Shown here piece by piece: positions 11,089-20,756 of a DNA stretch of 64,000 nt. This DNA comes from Bacteroidales bacterium (GTDB lineage: Bacteria; Bacteroidota; Bacteroidia; Bacteroidales; UBA932). The stretch is from contig JAILNI010000030.1 in NCBI GenBank assembly GCA_024691765.1, forward strand, positions 1 through 64,000, in the 5' to 3' direction. The translations under genes and the position numbers were made by a program. Under the pieces are notes generated by a model. The model did not search any database, was not told the origin of the DNA, and saw only the letters and a list, made by a program, of their open reading frames with translations. The first letter of the stretch is position 1. The number at the start of each line of letters is the position of its first letter.

Positions 11089-12198
11089 TTATTTTCTCAC
11101 TATCACGCGCTCGATGCGGCGCGGAACGGAAGTGAATATTTCATAGGGAATGGTTCCGAGAATCGAAGCGAGTTCGCCTATGGTGGGCTCGGCGCCGAAG
11201 ATAGTCACGGTGTCTCCCACTTCGCAGGGGATGCCGGTGACGTCTATCATGCACATGTCCATGCATATATTGCCTATGGTGGGGGCCCTGAATCCGTTCA
11301 CACTGAACGAGGCCGCTCCGTTCCCAAGGTGCCTGTTGAGCCCGTCGGCATAGCCGCAGGGGATGGTCGCTATGGTGGTGCCGCCCACCGCTATGTGCCC
11401 GTGGCGGCCGTAGCCTATGGTGCCGTCGGCCGGCTCCAGCTTCTTAATCTGCAGCACCTTGACCTTAAGCGAGGCTACGGGGTCCAGATGCACGTCGGGC
11501 AGGGCGCTGATGCCGTATATGCCTATGCCCAGGCGAACCATGTCGAACTGGTACTGGGGGAAACGCTCTATACCGGCTGAATTCAGTATGTGGCGCATGG
11601 GTTTGTACCCGAGGGTTTGCTCTATGGCGTTGGCGCCGCGGGTGAAAAGCCCTATCTGTCCGAGAGTGAAGGAGTCCTGTGCCGGGTCTTCGGCCGCGGC
11701 GAGGTGGGAGAAGCACGATACCACCTTCACGTAAGGGCAGGCCGCCAGATAGTTGCAGAGTCCGGGAATCTCGCCCTGCATGAAACCGAGCCGGTGCATT
11801 CCGGTGTCGAGTTTTATGTGTATGGGGAAGTCGCGTATCCCTTCGGCCTCGAGAACTTCCACCAGCGCCTTGAGCGAAGATATGTTCGGAATGGAGGGCT
11901 CGAGACGGTACCTTATCATCTCCCGGAAGAAATCGGTCCCCGCAGTGAGGACCATAATCGGCATCGATATACCGGCTTTGCGGAGTTCGATGCCTTCCAC
12001 CGGCAGGGCCACGGCCAGGTAATCGGCCCCGGCCGCCTGCATCAGTCCGGCGAATTCCACCGCCCCGTGCCCGTACGCATTGGCCTTTACCAGCACCAGC
12101 AGGCGGGTGTCGGGCTCAAGCAGCGAACGGAAATACCTGTAGTTCCGCTGTGCGGCAGGCAGGCTCAGTTCGAGGCGTGAAAAATCGTCGTTTCCCAT
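11089..12198 (-). CDS. alr: Alanine racemase
   Basis: PLP enzyme interconverting L- and D-alanine for peptidoglycan, 369 residues. The PLP lysine sits in LVKANAYGHG near the N-terminus; the second catalytic tyrosine is in the GYGRHG segment and the substrate-binding ICMDMCMIDV block is present. ATG at 12198 was chosen over an in-frame TTG four codons upstream because that TTG lies inside the TAATTTTG promoter element. It is the first gene of a four-gene minus-strand operon. Confidence 0.95.
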   Translation of the reverse strand: MGNDDFSRLELSLPAAQRNYRYFRSLLEPDTRLLVLVKANAYGHGAVEFAGLMQAAGADYLAVALPVEGIELRKAGISMPIMVLTAGTDFFREMIRYRLEPSIPNISSLKALVEVLEAEGIRDFPIHIKLDTGMHRLGFMQGEIPGLCNYLAACPYVKVVSCFSHLAAAEDPAQDSFTLGQIGLFTRGANAIEQTLGYKPMRHILNSAGIERFPQYQFDMVRLGIGIYGISALPDVHLDPVASLKVKVLQIKKLEPADGTIGYGRHGHIAVGGTTIATIPCGYADGLNRHLGNGAASFSVNGFRAPTIGNICMDMCMIDVTGIPCEVGDTVTIFGAEPTIGELASILGTIPYEIFTSVPRRIERVIVRK

Positions 12199-12207
12199 TA
12201 CAATCTG

Positions 12208-12215
12208 CAAAATTA
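12208..12215 (-). promoter_or_regulatory. -7 promoter element of alr (TAATTTTG)
   Basis: On the minus strand TAATTTTG fits TAnnTTTG and ends 9 bases before the alr ATG, leaving at most a few bases of 5' leader. Confidence 0.55.
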
Positions 12216-12230
12216 ATCAATTCCGGGGAA

Positions 12231-15032
12231 TTAATCCACCGGCACGAGGGTGTCGTCCGGTACGTACCAGATGAAGCCGCGCACCTCCCTGAACCCAAGA
12301 CTGCGGCAAAGACGCATGTAGCGACGCACCTGGAAGGCATACCTGTCGTCCTGCGCGCCGAACTTGTAGTCCACCACCGTGGCCCTGTCGCCGTCCACCA
12401 CCACCCTGTCCGGCCTGTATTCCCGTCCGTCGGCATCGAAGATGGCGGCTTCGTTCATACCTCCGCCACGGAAGAATTCGGGATGTGAGGCAATCCTGTC
12501 GCCGAGCAGTTTGAGCGCCTCGGCTGCATGGTCGGCATCGAGCCTTCCGTCCAGAAGCGCGTCCTTAACGGCGCCGGGAAGGTCTTCGGGAGTCTTTACC
12601 GCGGAAAGTATACCGTGGAGCACTATTCCGCTGCGGCGCACCGATGCATCCATCCCCGTCACTCCTTCCGGCCCGAAGAAGTCGGCGGCCTCTTCCGAAA
12701 CGCCCAGCCTGCCGCCAAGCGGTATGGTAACGTATACTGAAGGGAAGGGTTCTCCGTCCTTCGAAGGCCTGCGGTGAAGCTTTGAAAAGTCGTATTGCTC
12801 GCCGCGCACGGTCTCGGAAAGCCCTCCGCAGAAATCCCAGAGCAGTTGCGAGAAGTCCTTGCAGTCGCCCTCCGTATGGCTTTGCGGAGGATTGCAGGCG
12901 ATAATATGCAGGTTGCAGCGTGCCCTGGTCAGGGCGACGTAGAACACGTTCATGTTGTCTACCATCTGCATGCGGCGTTCCTCTTCGTAATAAGGAGCGA
13001 AAAGCGTATCGGAGGTGTTCCCGTTGAGCTCCACCGAGTAAATTCCGGTAACGGCCGGGTCGAACGGCGTACCGGCGGCATCCAGCCAGCACCAGCGCTC
13101 GCAGCGCTTGTAGTACAGGACCCTTTCCGCGAAGGGGAAGATGAGCCAGGGGAATTCAAGCCCCTTGGCCTTGTGTATGGTGAGTACGGTTATGGCGTCG
13201 GAGTTGTTGGGGGAGCTGATGCAGCGCTTGTCGCCGTCCCAGTACTGCAGGAACCAGCGGAGGTTGTCGCCGTTCACTTCCGTCCACTCGCGCAGATAGT
13301 CCATGAAGGACTCTATGAAGAGGGTCTCGTCGCGGAAGATGTCGGGGTGGGCCGCCCGAAGCTGCCGGAGTATGTCTTCGCAGAGGTCTACAAGGGAGTG
13401 GTATTCGGTCGGCATCTCCACTCCGGCGTCGGCAGCCACGAAGGAGCCGATGGCGTCGGAGGGGTTCTCGAGGCATTCCAGAAGGCTGAGGAGTTTGCGT
13501 ACAGTGAAGGAGGAACTGATGCGCAGCGAATCATCGGATACGACTGGCATCCCGCGGGACAGCAGTTCCGCGGCCACTTCGCCGCCTTCCGCGTTGCCGC
13601 GTACCAAAACAGCGATGTCGCCGTAGCGGGCTCCGGCCTTGCGGGCTTCCTCCACCGATTCGACCACGCGGACGATCTCGTCTGCTTTGTCGCAGAAACT
13701 CACCTGCACTCGGCCGGGCTGGGGATCGTGGGTGCGGGCTTCCTGACAAACGTCCGAATAAAGGTCTTCCAGGCCGTTCTGCCTTGCCGCATAGCTGAAG
13801 AAATCGTTGTTGAAGGCCACTATTTCCCTGCAGCTTCGGAAATTCTGCTGCCGTGAACTGACTTCCGCCCGTGGGAACTCGTCCCGCACCTTCTCCGCGA
13901 GGAGCCTCCAGTCGGAATCCCTCCAGCGGTAGATGCTCTGCTTCACGTCGCCGACAATGAGGGAATCGTGCCCTGCGGAATCGCTTTCGCGAAGCAGGGG
14001 CAGGAAGTTCTGCCACTGTACGTTCGAAGTGTCCTGGAACTCGTCCAGAAGGAAGTGTTCGTAACGGACGCCGAGTTTTTCGTAAACGAAGGGGGCGTCG
14101 CTGCCGGCGATGATGCGCCCGAGCAGGGAGTTGCCGTCGTCGAGGCAGAGCACGCCGCGTTCCTTGAGAAGAGCTTCGAACTGCGAGAAGAACTCCCGTG
14201 CGAGGCCAAGGCTGAAAACCTGCGGTTCCAGCACCAGCGCCGTGCGGTAAATGATGTACGGCCTGCCGAACAAATCCATGAAAGGAGTGCCCGCAGCAGC
14301 CTTTTCCAGCGATTTCTGCGGCCTTTCTATGCGTTTGAACCGGACGACCCGGGTATATGATTCCCGCTGTTTGTCCTCGTTCTTCTTTCCGTATTCGGGC
14401 AGGGCCTCCGCCGCTGCCTTGACCTTAGCCGTGAAATCCTTTATAATACTGCGGCAGGACTCCCGTATTGCGACAAGCCTTTCGCGACCGAACTCTTCGT
14501 CATCTATGCCGTGAAGCCGGCGCAGGGCGCTGCGCTCCTCGCTCTTCAGGCGTTTTCCCATCTCGTGAAGGCTGTTCTCCACGTTTGGACTGTCTCCGGC
14601 TTCGAGTTTGTCGGAAACGTTTTCACGCAGCCAGCCGAGTATCTCCTCCTGGGCCTGTTCGCCGGTGAGGGAATCGAGTATGCGGTCCATGGCCTCGCCA
14701 ATGAGGGAATCCCTGTCCAGTTCCACCTGGTAATCCGCCACCTGGCCTATCTCGCGTGCGAAAGCCTTCAGGGCACGCTGGAAGAAACGGTCTATGGTGC
14801 TTACCGAGAAAGCGCTGTAGTCGTGAAGTATCCTGGTGAGCTTTTGCCGCGAAGCGGGGTCGGCGGCAAGGTACTCGAGTATCCTCTCCTTCATTTCCGC
14901 GGTGGCCTTGTTGGTGAAGGTCACGGCCAGGATGTGACGGTACGAAAGCTCGTCCTTCAGAAGGTCGATGTAGGTGTGGGCGAGTGTGTAGGTCTTGCCC
15001 GACCCGGCCGAGGCTTTGTTCACTTTCATCAT
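12231..15032 (-). CDS. addA: AddA/RecB-like UvrD-type helicase-nuclease
   Basis: Subunit of the AddAB double-strand-break resection enzyme, 933 residues. The SF1A helicase motifs are in order: Walker A in ASAGSGKT (residues 8-15), AVTFTNKA, LLDEFQDTS (motif II), GDVKQSIYRWR (motif III), TVLTIHKAKGLEFP (motif V region) and YVALTRAR (motif VI). The C-terminal RecB-type nuclease motif VVDYK is at 886-890 (D888, K890). The start overlaps the addB stop by 4 bases. The length is shorter than Bacillus AddA (about 1,230), as is common in Bacteroidota. Confidence 0.9.
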   Translation of the reverse strand: MMKVNKASAGSGKTYTLAHTYIDLLKDELSYRHILAVTFTNKATAEMKERILEYLAADPASRQKLTRILHDYSAFSVSTIDRFFQRALKAFAREIGQVADYQVELDRDSLIGEAMDRILDSLTGEQAQEEILGWLRENVSDKLEAGDSPNVENSLHEMGKRLKSEERSALRRLHGIDDEEFGRERLVAIRESCRSIIKDFTAKVKAAAEALPEYGKKNEDKQRESYTRVVRFKRIERPQKSLEKAAAGTPFMDLFGRPYIIYRTALVLEPQVFSLGLAREFFSQFEALLKERGVLCLDDGNSLLGRIIAGSDAPFVYEKLGVRYEHFLLDEFQDTSNVQWQNFLPLLRESDSAGHDSLIVGDVKQSIYRWRDSDWRLLAEKVRDEFPRAEVSSRQQNFRSCREIVAFNNDFFSYAARQNGLEDLYSDVCQEARTHDPQPGRVQVSFCDKADEIVRVVESVEEARKAGARYGDIAVLVRGNAEGGEVAAELLSRGMPVVSDDSLRISSSFTVRKLLSLLECLENPSDAIGSFVAADAGVEMPTEYHSLVDLCEDILRQLRAAHPDIFRDETLFIESFMDYLREWTEVNGDNLRWFLQYWDGDKRCISSPNNSDAITVLTIHKAKGLEFPWLIFPFAERVLYYKRCERWCWLDAAGTPFDPAVTGIYSVELNGNTSDTLFAPYYEEERRMQMVDNMNVFYVALTRARCNLHIIACNPPQSHTEGDCKDFSQLLWDFCGGLSETVRGEQYDFSKLHRRPSKDGEPFPSVYVTIPLGGRLGVSEEAADFFGPEGVTGMDASVRRSGIVLHGILSAVKTPEDLPGAVKDALLDGRLDADHAAEALKLLGDRIASHPEFFRGGGMNEAAIFDADGREYRPDRVVVDGDRATVVDYKFGAQDDRYAFQVRRYMRLCRSLGFREVRGFIWYVPDDTLVPVD

Positions 15033-17851
15033 CTTCCGCAGATCTTTTTGAAGTCACACCATTCGCAGGTCTTCGCATCGGAAGTGCGCTGCCACGGCTG
15101 GGAAAGGTCCCTCATGGAGCCGAGAGTCTCGAGCAGCCTCGGTTCAAGGGCTTCGGCGAAAGCCTTGCAGGGGAGGGTGTTGCGCACCCCTTCGGTGAAG
15201 AGTTTCCGTGCGGGATAGACACTGTTCAGCAGCACCCGTCCGCCCCTTTCAGGCTCCATCATCCTGTCGTAGAGATACATCTGAAGCGCTATCCCCGGCC
15301 GTTTGGAATTGTCCTTCCCGAAGAGGGCGTCCACCGCTTTCACGGCGTTGGCCTCGGTCACTTCGAGCTCTTCGTCAGAAACATGCCCGCTCTTGTAGTC
15401 CACCACCCTAATGGTGCCCGGCGCGAAACTGTCGATTCGGTCGATGAAGCCCACGAATTCGAATCCCCCTATGGAAGTGCGGCGGAACTTCTCCAGACCG
15501 AGTATGCGGAAAGACGGAACTCCTTCTTTTTCAAGCAGTTCGAGGTCCTTTTCGAGTATGCGGCGCACGTACTTGCAGAGTATCTCCTCGTAGACCAGGT
15601 TGCGCCCGGTAACCTCGGGGGCGCCGAGCTGTAGCTTTATGCGCATGCGCACCTGCTCCCTTATGACGGCCTCGTTGCCGCGTTCCAGGAGTTTTTCAAG
15701 GTAGCCGCGGCTCACGCTCTCCAGGGCCTGCAGTTTCTTTTCGTCCGCTTCGTCCGGATTGGAAGAGTAGAGCGCGTGCATGGCGGCATGCAGGACGCTT
15801 CCCAGCATGCCGGCATCGAGGTTTTCGTCAACCTCCTCGGGCTTTCCGAGCCCCTTTATTGCGGAATAGTAGAAGGACGCCTGGCAGGAAAGGTAGTTCC
15901 GGATCGAGGATGCGCTCAGGTGGAAGCCCTCCTCCTCCATCTTCCTCAGGTCCTCTTCGGTCTTGGGAATGCTGTCGGCAATGCTGAGGCCGCCTACCGG
16001 ACAGGATGCGAGATGACGTTTGACATCGAAGCCGTAGAGCAGTTCGAGCTGCTTTATGAAGCGGCTTTCTTCCCCGGAGCGTATGCCCTCGGTGCGCGAG
16101 TCGAACACCAGCCAGACTTTGCCGGCCCTCTGGATGAGGCGGTAGAAGTAATACGCCCATATGGCATCCTGGTATTCGTATGTGGGCAGCCCGAAGCCTT
16201 TACGGAGTTCCGGGGGGATGAAGGAAGACGCCACCGACCTGCGCGGGAAGACTCCTTCGTTGCAGGAAAGTATGACGAGGTTATCGAAATCCAGGGCGCG
16301 GGTTTCCAGGGGGCCCATTATCTGCATTCCGCGCAGGGGCTCACCCTTGAAGGGGACGGCTTCGGCAGAGAGCAGCTGGCCGTAGAGCCGCCACCAGGTC
16401 TTTTCACTGACCGGCGGGTTCAACTCGCGCAGCCTTGTGAGTACCTTCCAGGAGTGCATCGCGAATTCGAGCTCCATGGCGCGCGAGGATTTCCCACGGA
16501 ACGCTTCGGCAAGCAGCAGGATAATCTTTTCCAGATACTTTCCGTTGTCTTCAGCTTTCCGGAAAACAGCTTCCAGAAGCGGCCCGGAGGTGAATTCTTC
16601 GGAAGGGATATAGAACTTCGCGGCTGCCTTTATGGCTTCGCACCTTTCCGATTCTTCCTCGGTGAGGGCGCTCTTGAAAACGCCGTTGGAGAATATGGCC
16701 CAGACCTGCCTGTGGTAGAAAGCCGCGCCGGAAGGAGTATCCCGCAGACTCTGCTGCAATGCTCCGAGCAGTCCCAGCAGGGCCATCCATTCGCTGCCCC
16801 TCACCGGGTAGCCCATGGTGACGTTAATGTCCTGAATCTCTTCAGGTATGCTGTTGAGTACGGGTACCAGCAGCCCCTCGTCGGGAAGCACTATGGCTGT
16901 GCCTGTACCGTGGGGGCCTCCGCATCGGGAAAGGATTTCCGGGAGCTGTTTTGCCTGGCCTACCGACGAAGGGACGCTGAGCACGTGCACTTCAGGCCTG
17001 GAGATCTGTGCGGTATCGGGCGGTAGCGCCTGACCGAAAACTTCCACGTTGCGGGCCATGAAAAGCGACGACTTGTTCTGCGGGTCGCGGATCTCTTCGC
17101 TGGAGAAATCCCAGCAGAACTCGGCTACGCCGGCTTTTTTCATCGCAAGCAGCAGTTTCTTCTCGCACTCGTTCAGGGCGTTAAGGCCGGTGAACACGAA
17201 TTTCGTATCCGCTTCGAAACGCTCTGCAAGTATGTCCGTTACGCTCTCGCCTGAAAGCCTGTCTGCAAGGGCACGGTAGATGCCCCCTTCGTATGAAAGG
17301 CCCTCTTCAGAGAGTTTTTGGTTGAAGGATCTGTAAAGCGGCAGGAGTATGTTCCAGATGTGCAGGAAATCCCGTTTCACCGGAGTGTCGGAACGGAAAT
17401 GCCCGAGGAACTCCTTCACCGCTGCCTCCTGGTCGGGGCTGAGGAAACTGAGGTCCTGCATGCCCTTGAATTCCTCCACGTTCTTCCAGAGTTTCTCCGG
17501 GTCGGCCAGGTACTTGTCCACGTCGTCGAAATCTCCCAGCATCACTCCTCCCCAGTAGAGGAAGTCGTCGAGAGGCTCGGGATTGGGGACGAGCGCGGAG
17601 TAGCACTCATGAAGGAGCAGCAGCTGTTTGATGCGGTCGGCCCTGTGGCTGCCGGTAACGCGGGCGAAGAAGTCGTTCATGGTGAAGCAGTCCGGCGACA
17701 GCGTCACCCGGCCCTGCCTCGCCACCACTTCGCCGAGATACTTCTTGAAGAACCCGGTGGCCCTGCGGTTGGGAAATACAAAACACAGGCGGTCCCCGTC
17801 GGAGGCGCCTGCGTAATAGTGTTCCGCTACCTGCCTGAGAAACTCCTTCAT
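15029..17851 (-). CDS. addB: AddB-like PD-(D/E)XK nuclease with Fe-S cysteines
   Basis: Partner of AddA, 940 residues. The N-terminal half is helicase-like without an obvious Walker A, consistent with AddB-type subunits that have lost ATPase function. The C-terminal nuclease has VVDYKSG at 816-822 (D818, K820). One Cys (in NYLSCQASFYY) and the C-terminal set C929-x2-C932-x5-C938 form the four-cysteine arrangement of the AddB iron-sulfur staple. The start overlaps the lolA-like gene by 4 bases and the end overlaps addA by 4. Confidence 0.88.
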   Translation of the reverse strand: MKEFLRQVAEHYYAGASDGDRLCFVFPNRRATGFFKKYLGEVVARQGRVTLSPDCFTMNDFFARVTGSHRADRIKQLLLLHECYSALVPNPEPLDDFLYWGGVMLGDFDDVDKYLADPEKLWKNVEEFKGMQDLSFLSPDQEAAVKEFLGHFRSDTPVKRDFLHIWNILLPLYRSFNQKLSEEGLSYEGGIYRALADRLSGESVTDILAERFEADTKFVFTGLNALNECEKKLLLAMKKAGVAEFCWDFSSEEIRDPQNKSSLFMARNVEVFGQALPPDTAQISRPEVHVLSVPSSVGQAKQLPEILSRCGGPHGTGTAIVLPDEGLLVPVLNSIPEEIQDINVTMGYPVRGSEWMALLGLLGALQQSLRDTPSGAAFYHRQVWAIFSNGVFKSALTEEESERCEAIKAAAKFYIPSEEFTSGPLLEAVFRKAEDNGKYLEKIILLLAEAFRGKSSRAMELEFAMHSWKVLTRLRELNPPVSEKTWWRLYGQLLSAEAVPFKGEPLRGMQIMGPLETRALDFDNLVILSCNEGVFPRRSVASSFIPPELRKGFGLPTYEYQDAIWAYYFYRLIQRAGKVWLVFDSRTEGIRSGEESRFIKQLELLYGFDVKRHLASCPVGGLSIADSIPKTEEDLRKMEEEGFHLSASSIRNYLSCQASFYYSAIKGLGKPEEVDENLDAGMLGSVLHAAMHALYSSNPDEADEKKLQALESVSRGYLEKLLERGNEAVIREQVRMRIKLQLGAPEVTGRNLVYEEILCKYVRRILEKDLELLEKEGVPSFRILGLEKFRRTSIGGFEFVGFIDRIDSFAPGTIRVVDYKSGHVSDEELEVTEANAVKAVDALFGKDNSKRPGIALQMYLYDRMMEPERGGRVLLNSVYPARKLFTEGVRNTLPCKAFAEALEPRLLETLGSMRDLSQPWQRTSDAKTCEWCDFKKICGR

Positions 17852-18354
17852 CGCAGGTCGGTTATTATCCAGTCTTTACCGAGGGAAGAGGTGTCGAAGG
17901 AGAAGGCTGCTGGATCTTCCGCTTCGGAGCTTCTCCTGATTCCGTCCGCCCTTAAGTCTATGTCCAGTCCCTGGGCTGCGCTCACCAGCGAGCAGCTTAG
18001 GGACTCTCCGTCGAAACTGTGGATATGTATCACGTCGGCGAACTCCTCCAGACGGGCCAGGGGAGAGACGCTTCCGTCGGTGATGACGACTTCCTTTCCG
18101 GCCCTGTCGACCGTCCATACGGTTTTGCCGTCGCACCAGGTCTCGGCTCCGGAGTCGGACAGACGGTAGCAGTTCCCCGAAATGAGCGCGGTGCCGCCGC
18201 CGTTCACGGGGAAGTCTCCCTTGGCGATATAGCTGTAACTGCAGCTGACGGAGCCGCTGCCGCGGAAGAGGGCTATCAGGTCGCGCGCCGAAACCTGCCC
18301 CCATGACGAGATGCACAGTAGCGCGGCTGCGGTTATGGCGACTGCCTTTTTCAT
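17848..18354 (-). CDS. LolA-like outer-membrane lipoprotein carrier
   Basis: A 168-residue periplasmic protein with a signal peptide (MKKAVAITAAALLCISSWGQ). The body is beta-rich and resembles the Bacteroidota LolA-like family (SYSYIAKGDFPV, then WCDGKTVWTVDRAGKEVVI), which ferries lipoproteins from the inner to the outer membrane. The ATG at 18354 overlaps the ftsK stop by 4 bases. A much longer in-frame extension reading back into ftsK is not plausible, because the signal peptide begins here. Confidence 0.82.
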   Translation of the reverse strand: MKKAVAITAAALLCISSWGQVSARDLIALFRGSGSVSCSYSYIAKGDFPVNGGGTALISGNCYRLSDSGAETWCDGKTVWTVDRAGKEVVITDGSVSPLARLEEFADVIHIHSFDGESLSCSLVSAAQGLDIDLRADGIRRSSEAEDPAAFSFDTSSLGKDWIITDLR

Positions 18355-20756
18355 TTGAGTCCGTCCAGTATGGTCTGAAGGTCTTCCATGGTGGATACAA
18401 GAACCGTGCGAGGCTTGCTGCCCTCCTGAGGAGAAACGATTCCGGCCTTTTCCAGCTGGTCCATTACGCGCCCGGCCTTGGCATAACCCATGCCCAGCCT
18501 GCGCTGCAGGTCGGAGGTGCTGCCCCTCTGGGTGCTCACCACCAGCTGCGCCGCCTCCACGAAGCGGTCGTCCAGTTCGCCCACGTCGCCCACTCCGCCG
18601 CTTTCGCCCTTGTCGGACACGTCGGGCAGGTAGTACGGGGTGTTGTAGCTCTTCTTGTAGCCTTCCTGCTCCCCGATGAAGTCGGTTATAGAGTCGATTT
18701 CCTCTCCGCTGACGTAGCCGCACTGTATGCGTTCGGTGTCGAGCCCTGCGCTCCAGAGCATGTCGCCGCGGCCTATCAGCTTCTCCGCACCGGGGGCGTC
18801 GAGTATGGTCATGGAGTCCACCCTGGAAGCTACGCGGAATGCGATACGCATCGGGAAGTTGCTCTTGATGAGGCCAGATATCACGTCCACCGAAGGCCTC
18901 TGGGTTGCGAGAATCACATGTATGCCCGCGGCGCGGCCCTTCTGGGCGAGTCGTATGATGGAGTTGGTTATGCTCTTGGATGCCGCCCTTGCTTCGGGAC
19001 TGCCTCCTATGGTCATGGTGAGGTCGGCATATTCATCGACCACCGTTACCAGGTAGGGGAGGAACCTGTGGCCCTTTTCCGGGTTGAGCTTGCGGGCTTT
19101 GAACTTCTCGTTGTAGAGGGTGAGTTTGTTGACGCCTGCCGCGCTGAGGAGCTTGTAGCGTTCGTCCATTTCGGTGCAGAGGCTGCGGAGTATCTTCTCG
19201 GCGTCGGTGGGGCTCTTGACGATGGCCTTCGCCTTTTCTTCCTCTTCGTCGCCGGCGGTGGGAAGCACGGCCAGATAATGGTGCAGCAGGCTGTTGTACG
19301 CGCTGAATTCCACCATCTTCGGGTCGATGAAGACGAACTTCAGCTCCGACGGATGCTTGCTGTAGAGGAGCGAAGAGATGATGACGTTGAGGCCCACGCT
19401 CTTTCCCTGCTTGGTCGCGCCCGCGACCAGCAGATGCGGGGCGTCGGCCAGGTCGAATACCTTCACTTCCTGGGTGATGGTGTAGCCTATGGCGACAGGC
19501 AGTTCGTACTTGCTGTTGCGGAAACTGTCGCTGTTGAGCAGGTTCTTCAGCGGAACTATGCTGGGGGTGTCGTTAGCCACCTCGATGCCGACGGAGTCTG
19601 ACAGGGTGACCACGCGGACGCCACGGGCCTTGAGGCTAAGGGCTATGTCTTCCTGGAGTTTCTTGATTTCGGAAATCTTGACTCCGGGGGCGGGGTTGAC
19701 CTTGTAGAGGGTTACCGTGGGGCCGATGATGGCCTGCACGTCGGTTACTTCGATGCGGTAGGTCTGCAGGGCCGCGCGTATCTTGTTGTTGTTGCGGTTG
19801 AGCTCGTCGCTGCCCACCTCGCGCTTGCCGGAGGCATGGCTCTCCAGAAGCTCTATGCTGGGGAACTTGTACCAGGGCAGGCCCTCGGGCGGGTCCATGC
19901 GGTTGTCTATGGGTTTGAGTTCCCTGACCTCGGCGTCGAGGGTGTCGTCGGTGACGACCGTAATCTCAATCTCACCGTTTCCTGCCGGGGTTTCAGCGGG
20001 AGCGTCGGAAGATTCGGCCGCGGAGCCGGCATCGCCGTCTTCGGGTTCGCTTTCGTTTTCTGCGGGCTCGGGGAATACAGGTTCCGTGAAGGTCTTCTCC
20101 GGCTTCTTCTCTTCTGGTTCGGCCTTTTCAGCTACGGCCCTGGCGCTTTCGGGGGATTTCTCCCGGTTCAGGAGTTCGTATACCCAGTCAGTGAATCTGC
20201 GGGAAGAGAAGAACAGGTATGCCAGGAGCAGGATTACCGCCAGGATGGGGGTGACGACCGGTCCCATGAGTTCGGTCGACCAGCGGAATATCTGGGCGCC
20301 GAATTCGCCGCCGAGACCGCCTCCGAAGGCGTTTTCCATGCCTGCGAACCCGCCTGCGCAACCGAGGATTATGGATGAGACGAAGGCGCCGAAGACCGCC
20401 ACGAGGGTGGTCTTGAGCAGCGAATACTGCCAGCGGCCGGCGATGAGACGGGCGCTGACGGCGCCGAGTATCACCAGCAGCGCGAAACTGCCGAGTCCGA
20501 AGAGCCTGCATACCAGCAGGAGGCCCATGCGGTAGCCGAGCTTGCCCGCGGCGTTGCCCGCCTTCGCCCCGCCCATGAGGGCCGGGTCGCTTAGCAGCGA
20601 CATGTCTTCTTTCCAGTGGAAAAGATACGATACGGTGCTTATAAGCACGAAAACGGCGAGGGCCGCGACCAGCAGGCCGATTATCTTCACGGCCACCGAG
20701 CGCTCACGGTCGTCCCATTTCCGCCAGAAGGCCAGGTTGTCCCAGAATTTCCTCAT
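18351..20756 (-). CDS. ftsK: FtsK/SpoIIIE DNA translocase
   Basis: Septal DNA pump for chromosome segregation and dimer resolution, 801 residues. Seen: about four transmembrane segments in the first 185 residues, an acidic Pro/Glu-rich linker (about 200-270), the RecA-like motor with Walker A GATKQGKS (446-453) and Walker B VTVVDEYADL, and a C-terminal winged-helix gamma domain ending in QLEKAGIVSP. The start overlaps the DUF4290 stop by 4 bases. Confidence 0.96.
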   Translation of the reverse strand: MRKFWDNLAFWRKWDDRERSVAVKIIGLLVAALAVFVLISTVSYLFHWKEDMSLLSDPALMGGAKAGNAAGKLGYRMGLLLVCRLFGLGSFALLVILGAVSARLIAGRWQYSLLKTTLVAVFGAFVSSIILGCAGGFAGMENAFGGGLGGEFGAQIFRWSTELMGPVVTPILAVILLLAYLFFSSRRFTDWVYELLNREKSPESARAVAEKAEPEEKKPEKTFTEPVFPEPAENESEPEDGDAGSAAESSDAPAETPAGNGEIEITVVTDDTLDAEVRELKPIDNRMDPPEGLPWYKFPSIELLESHASGKREVGSDELNRNNNKIRAALQTYRIEVTDVQAIIGPTVTLYKVNPAPGVKISEIKKLQEDIALSLKARGVRVVTLSDSVGIEVANDTPSIVPLKNLLNSDSFRNSKYELPVAIGYTITQEVKVFDLADAPHLLVAGATKQGKSVGLNVIISSLLYSKHPSELKFVFIDPKMVEFSAYNSLLHHYLAVLPTAGDEEEEKAKAIVKSPTDAEKILRSLCTEMDERYKLLSAAGVNKLTLYNEKFKARKLNPEKGHRFLPYLVTVVDEYADLTMTIGGSPEARAASKSITNSIIRLAQKGRAAGIHVILATQRPSVDVISGLIKSNFPMRIAFRVASRVDSMTILDAPGAEKLIGRGDMLWSAGLDTERIQCGYVSGEEIDSITDFIGEQEGYKKSYNTPYYLPDVSDKGESGGVGDVGELDDRFVEAAQLVVSTQRGSTSDLQRRLGMGYAKAGRVMDQLEKAGIVSPQEGSKPRTVLVSTMEDLQTILDGLK

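Noticed and set aside
17848-18723. A longer reading of the LolA-like gene starting inside ftsK
   Set aside because: The extension would be antisense-free but overlaps ftsK by 370 bases and precedes an obvious signal peptide; the ATGA overlap at 18351-18354 is the natural start.
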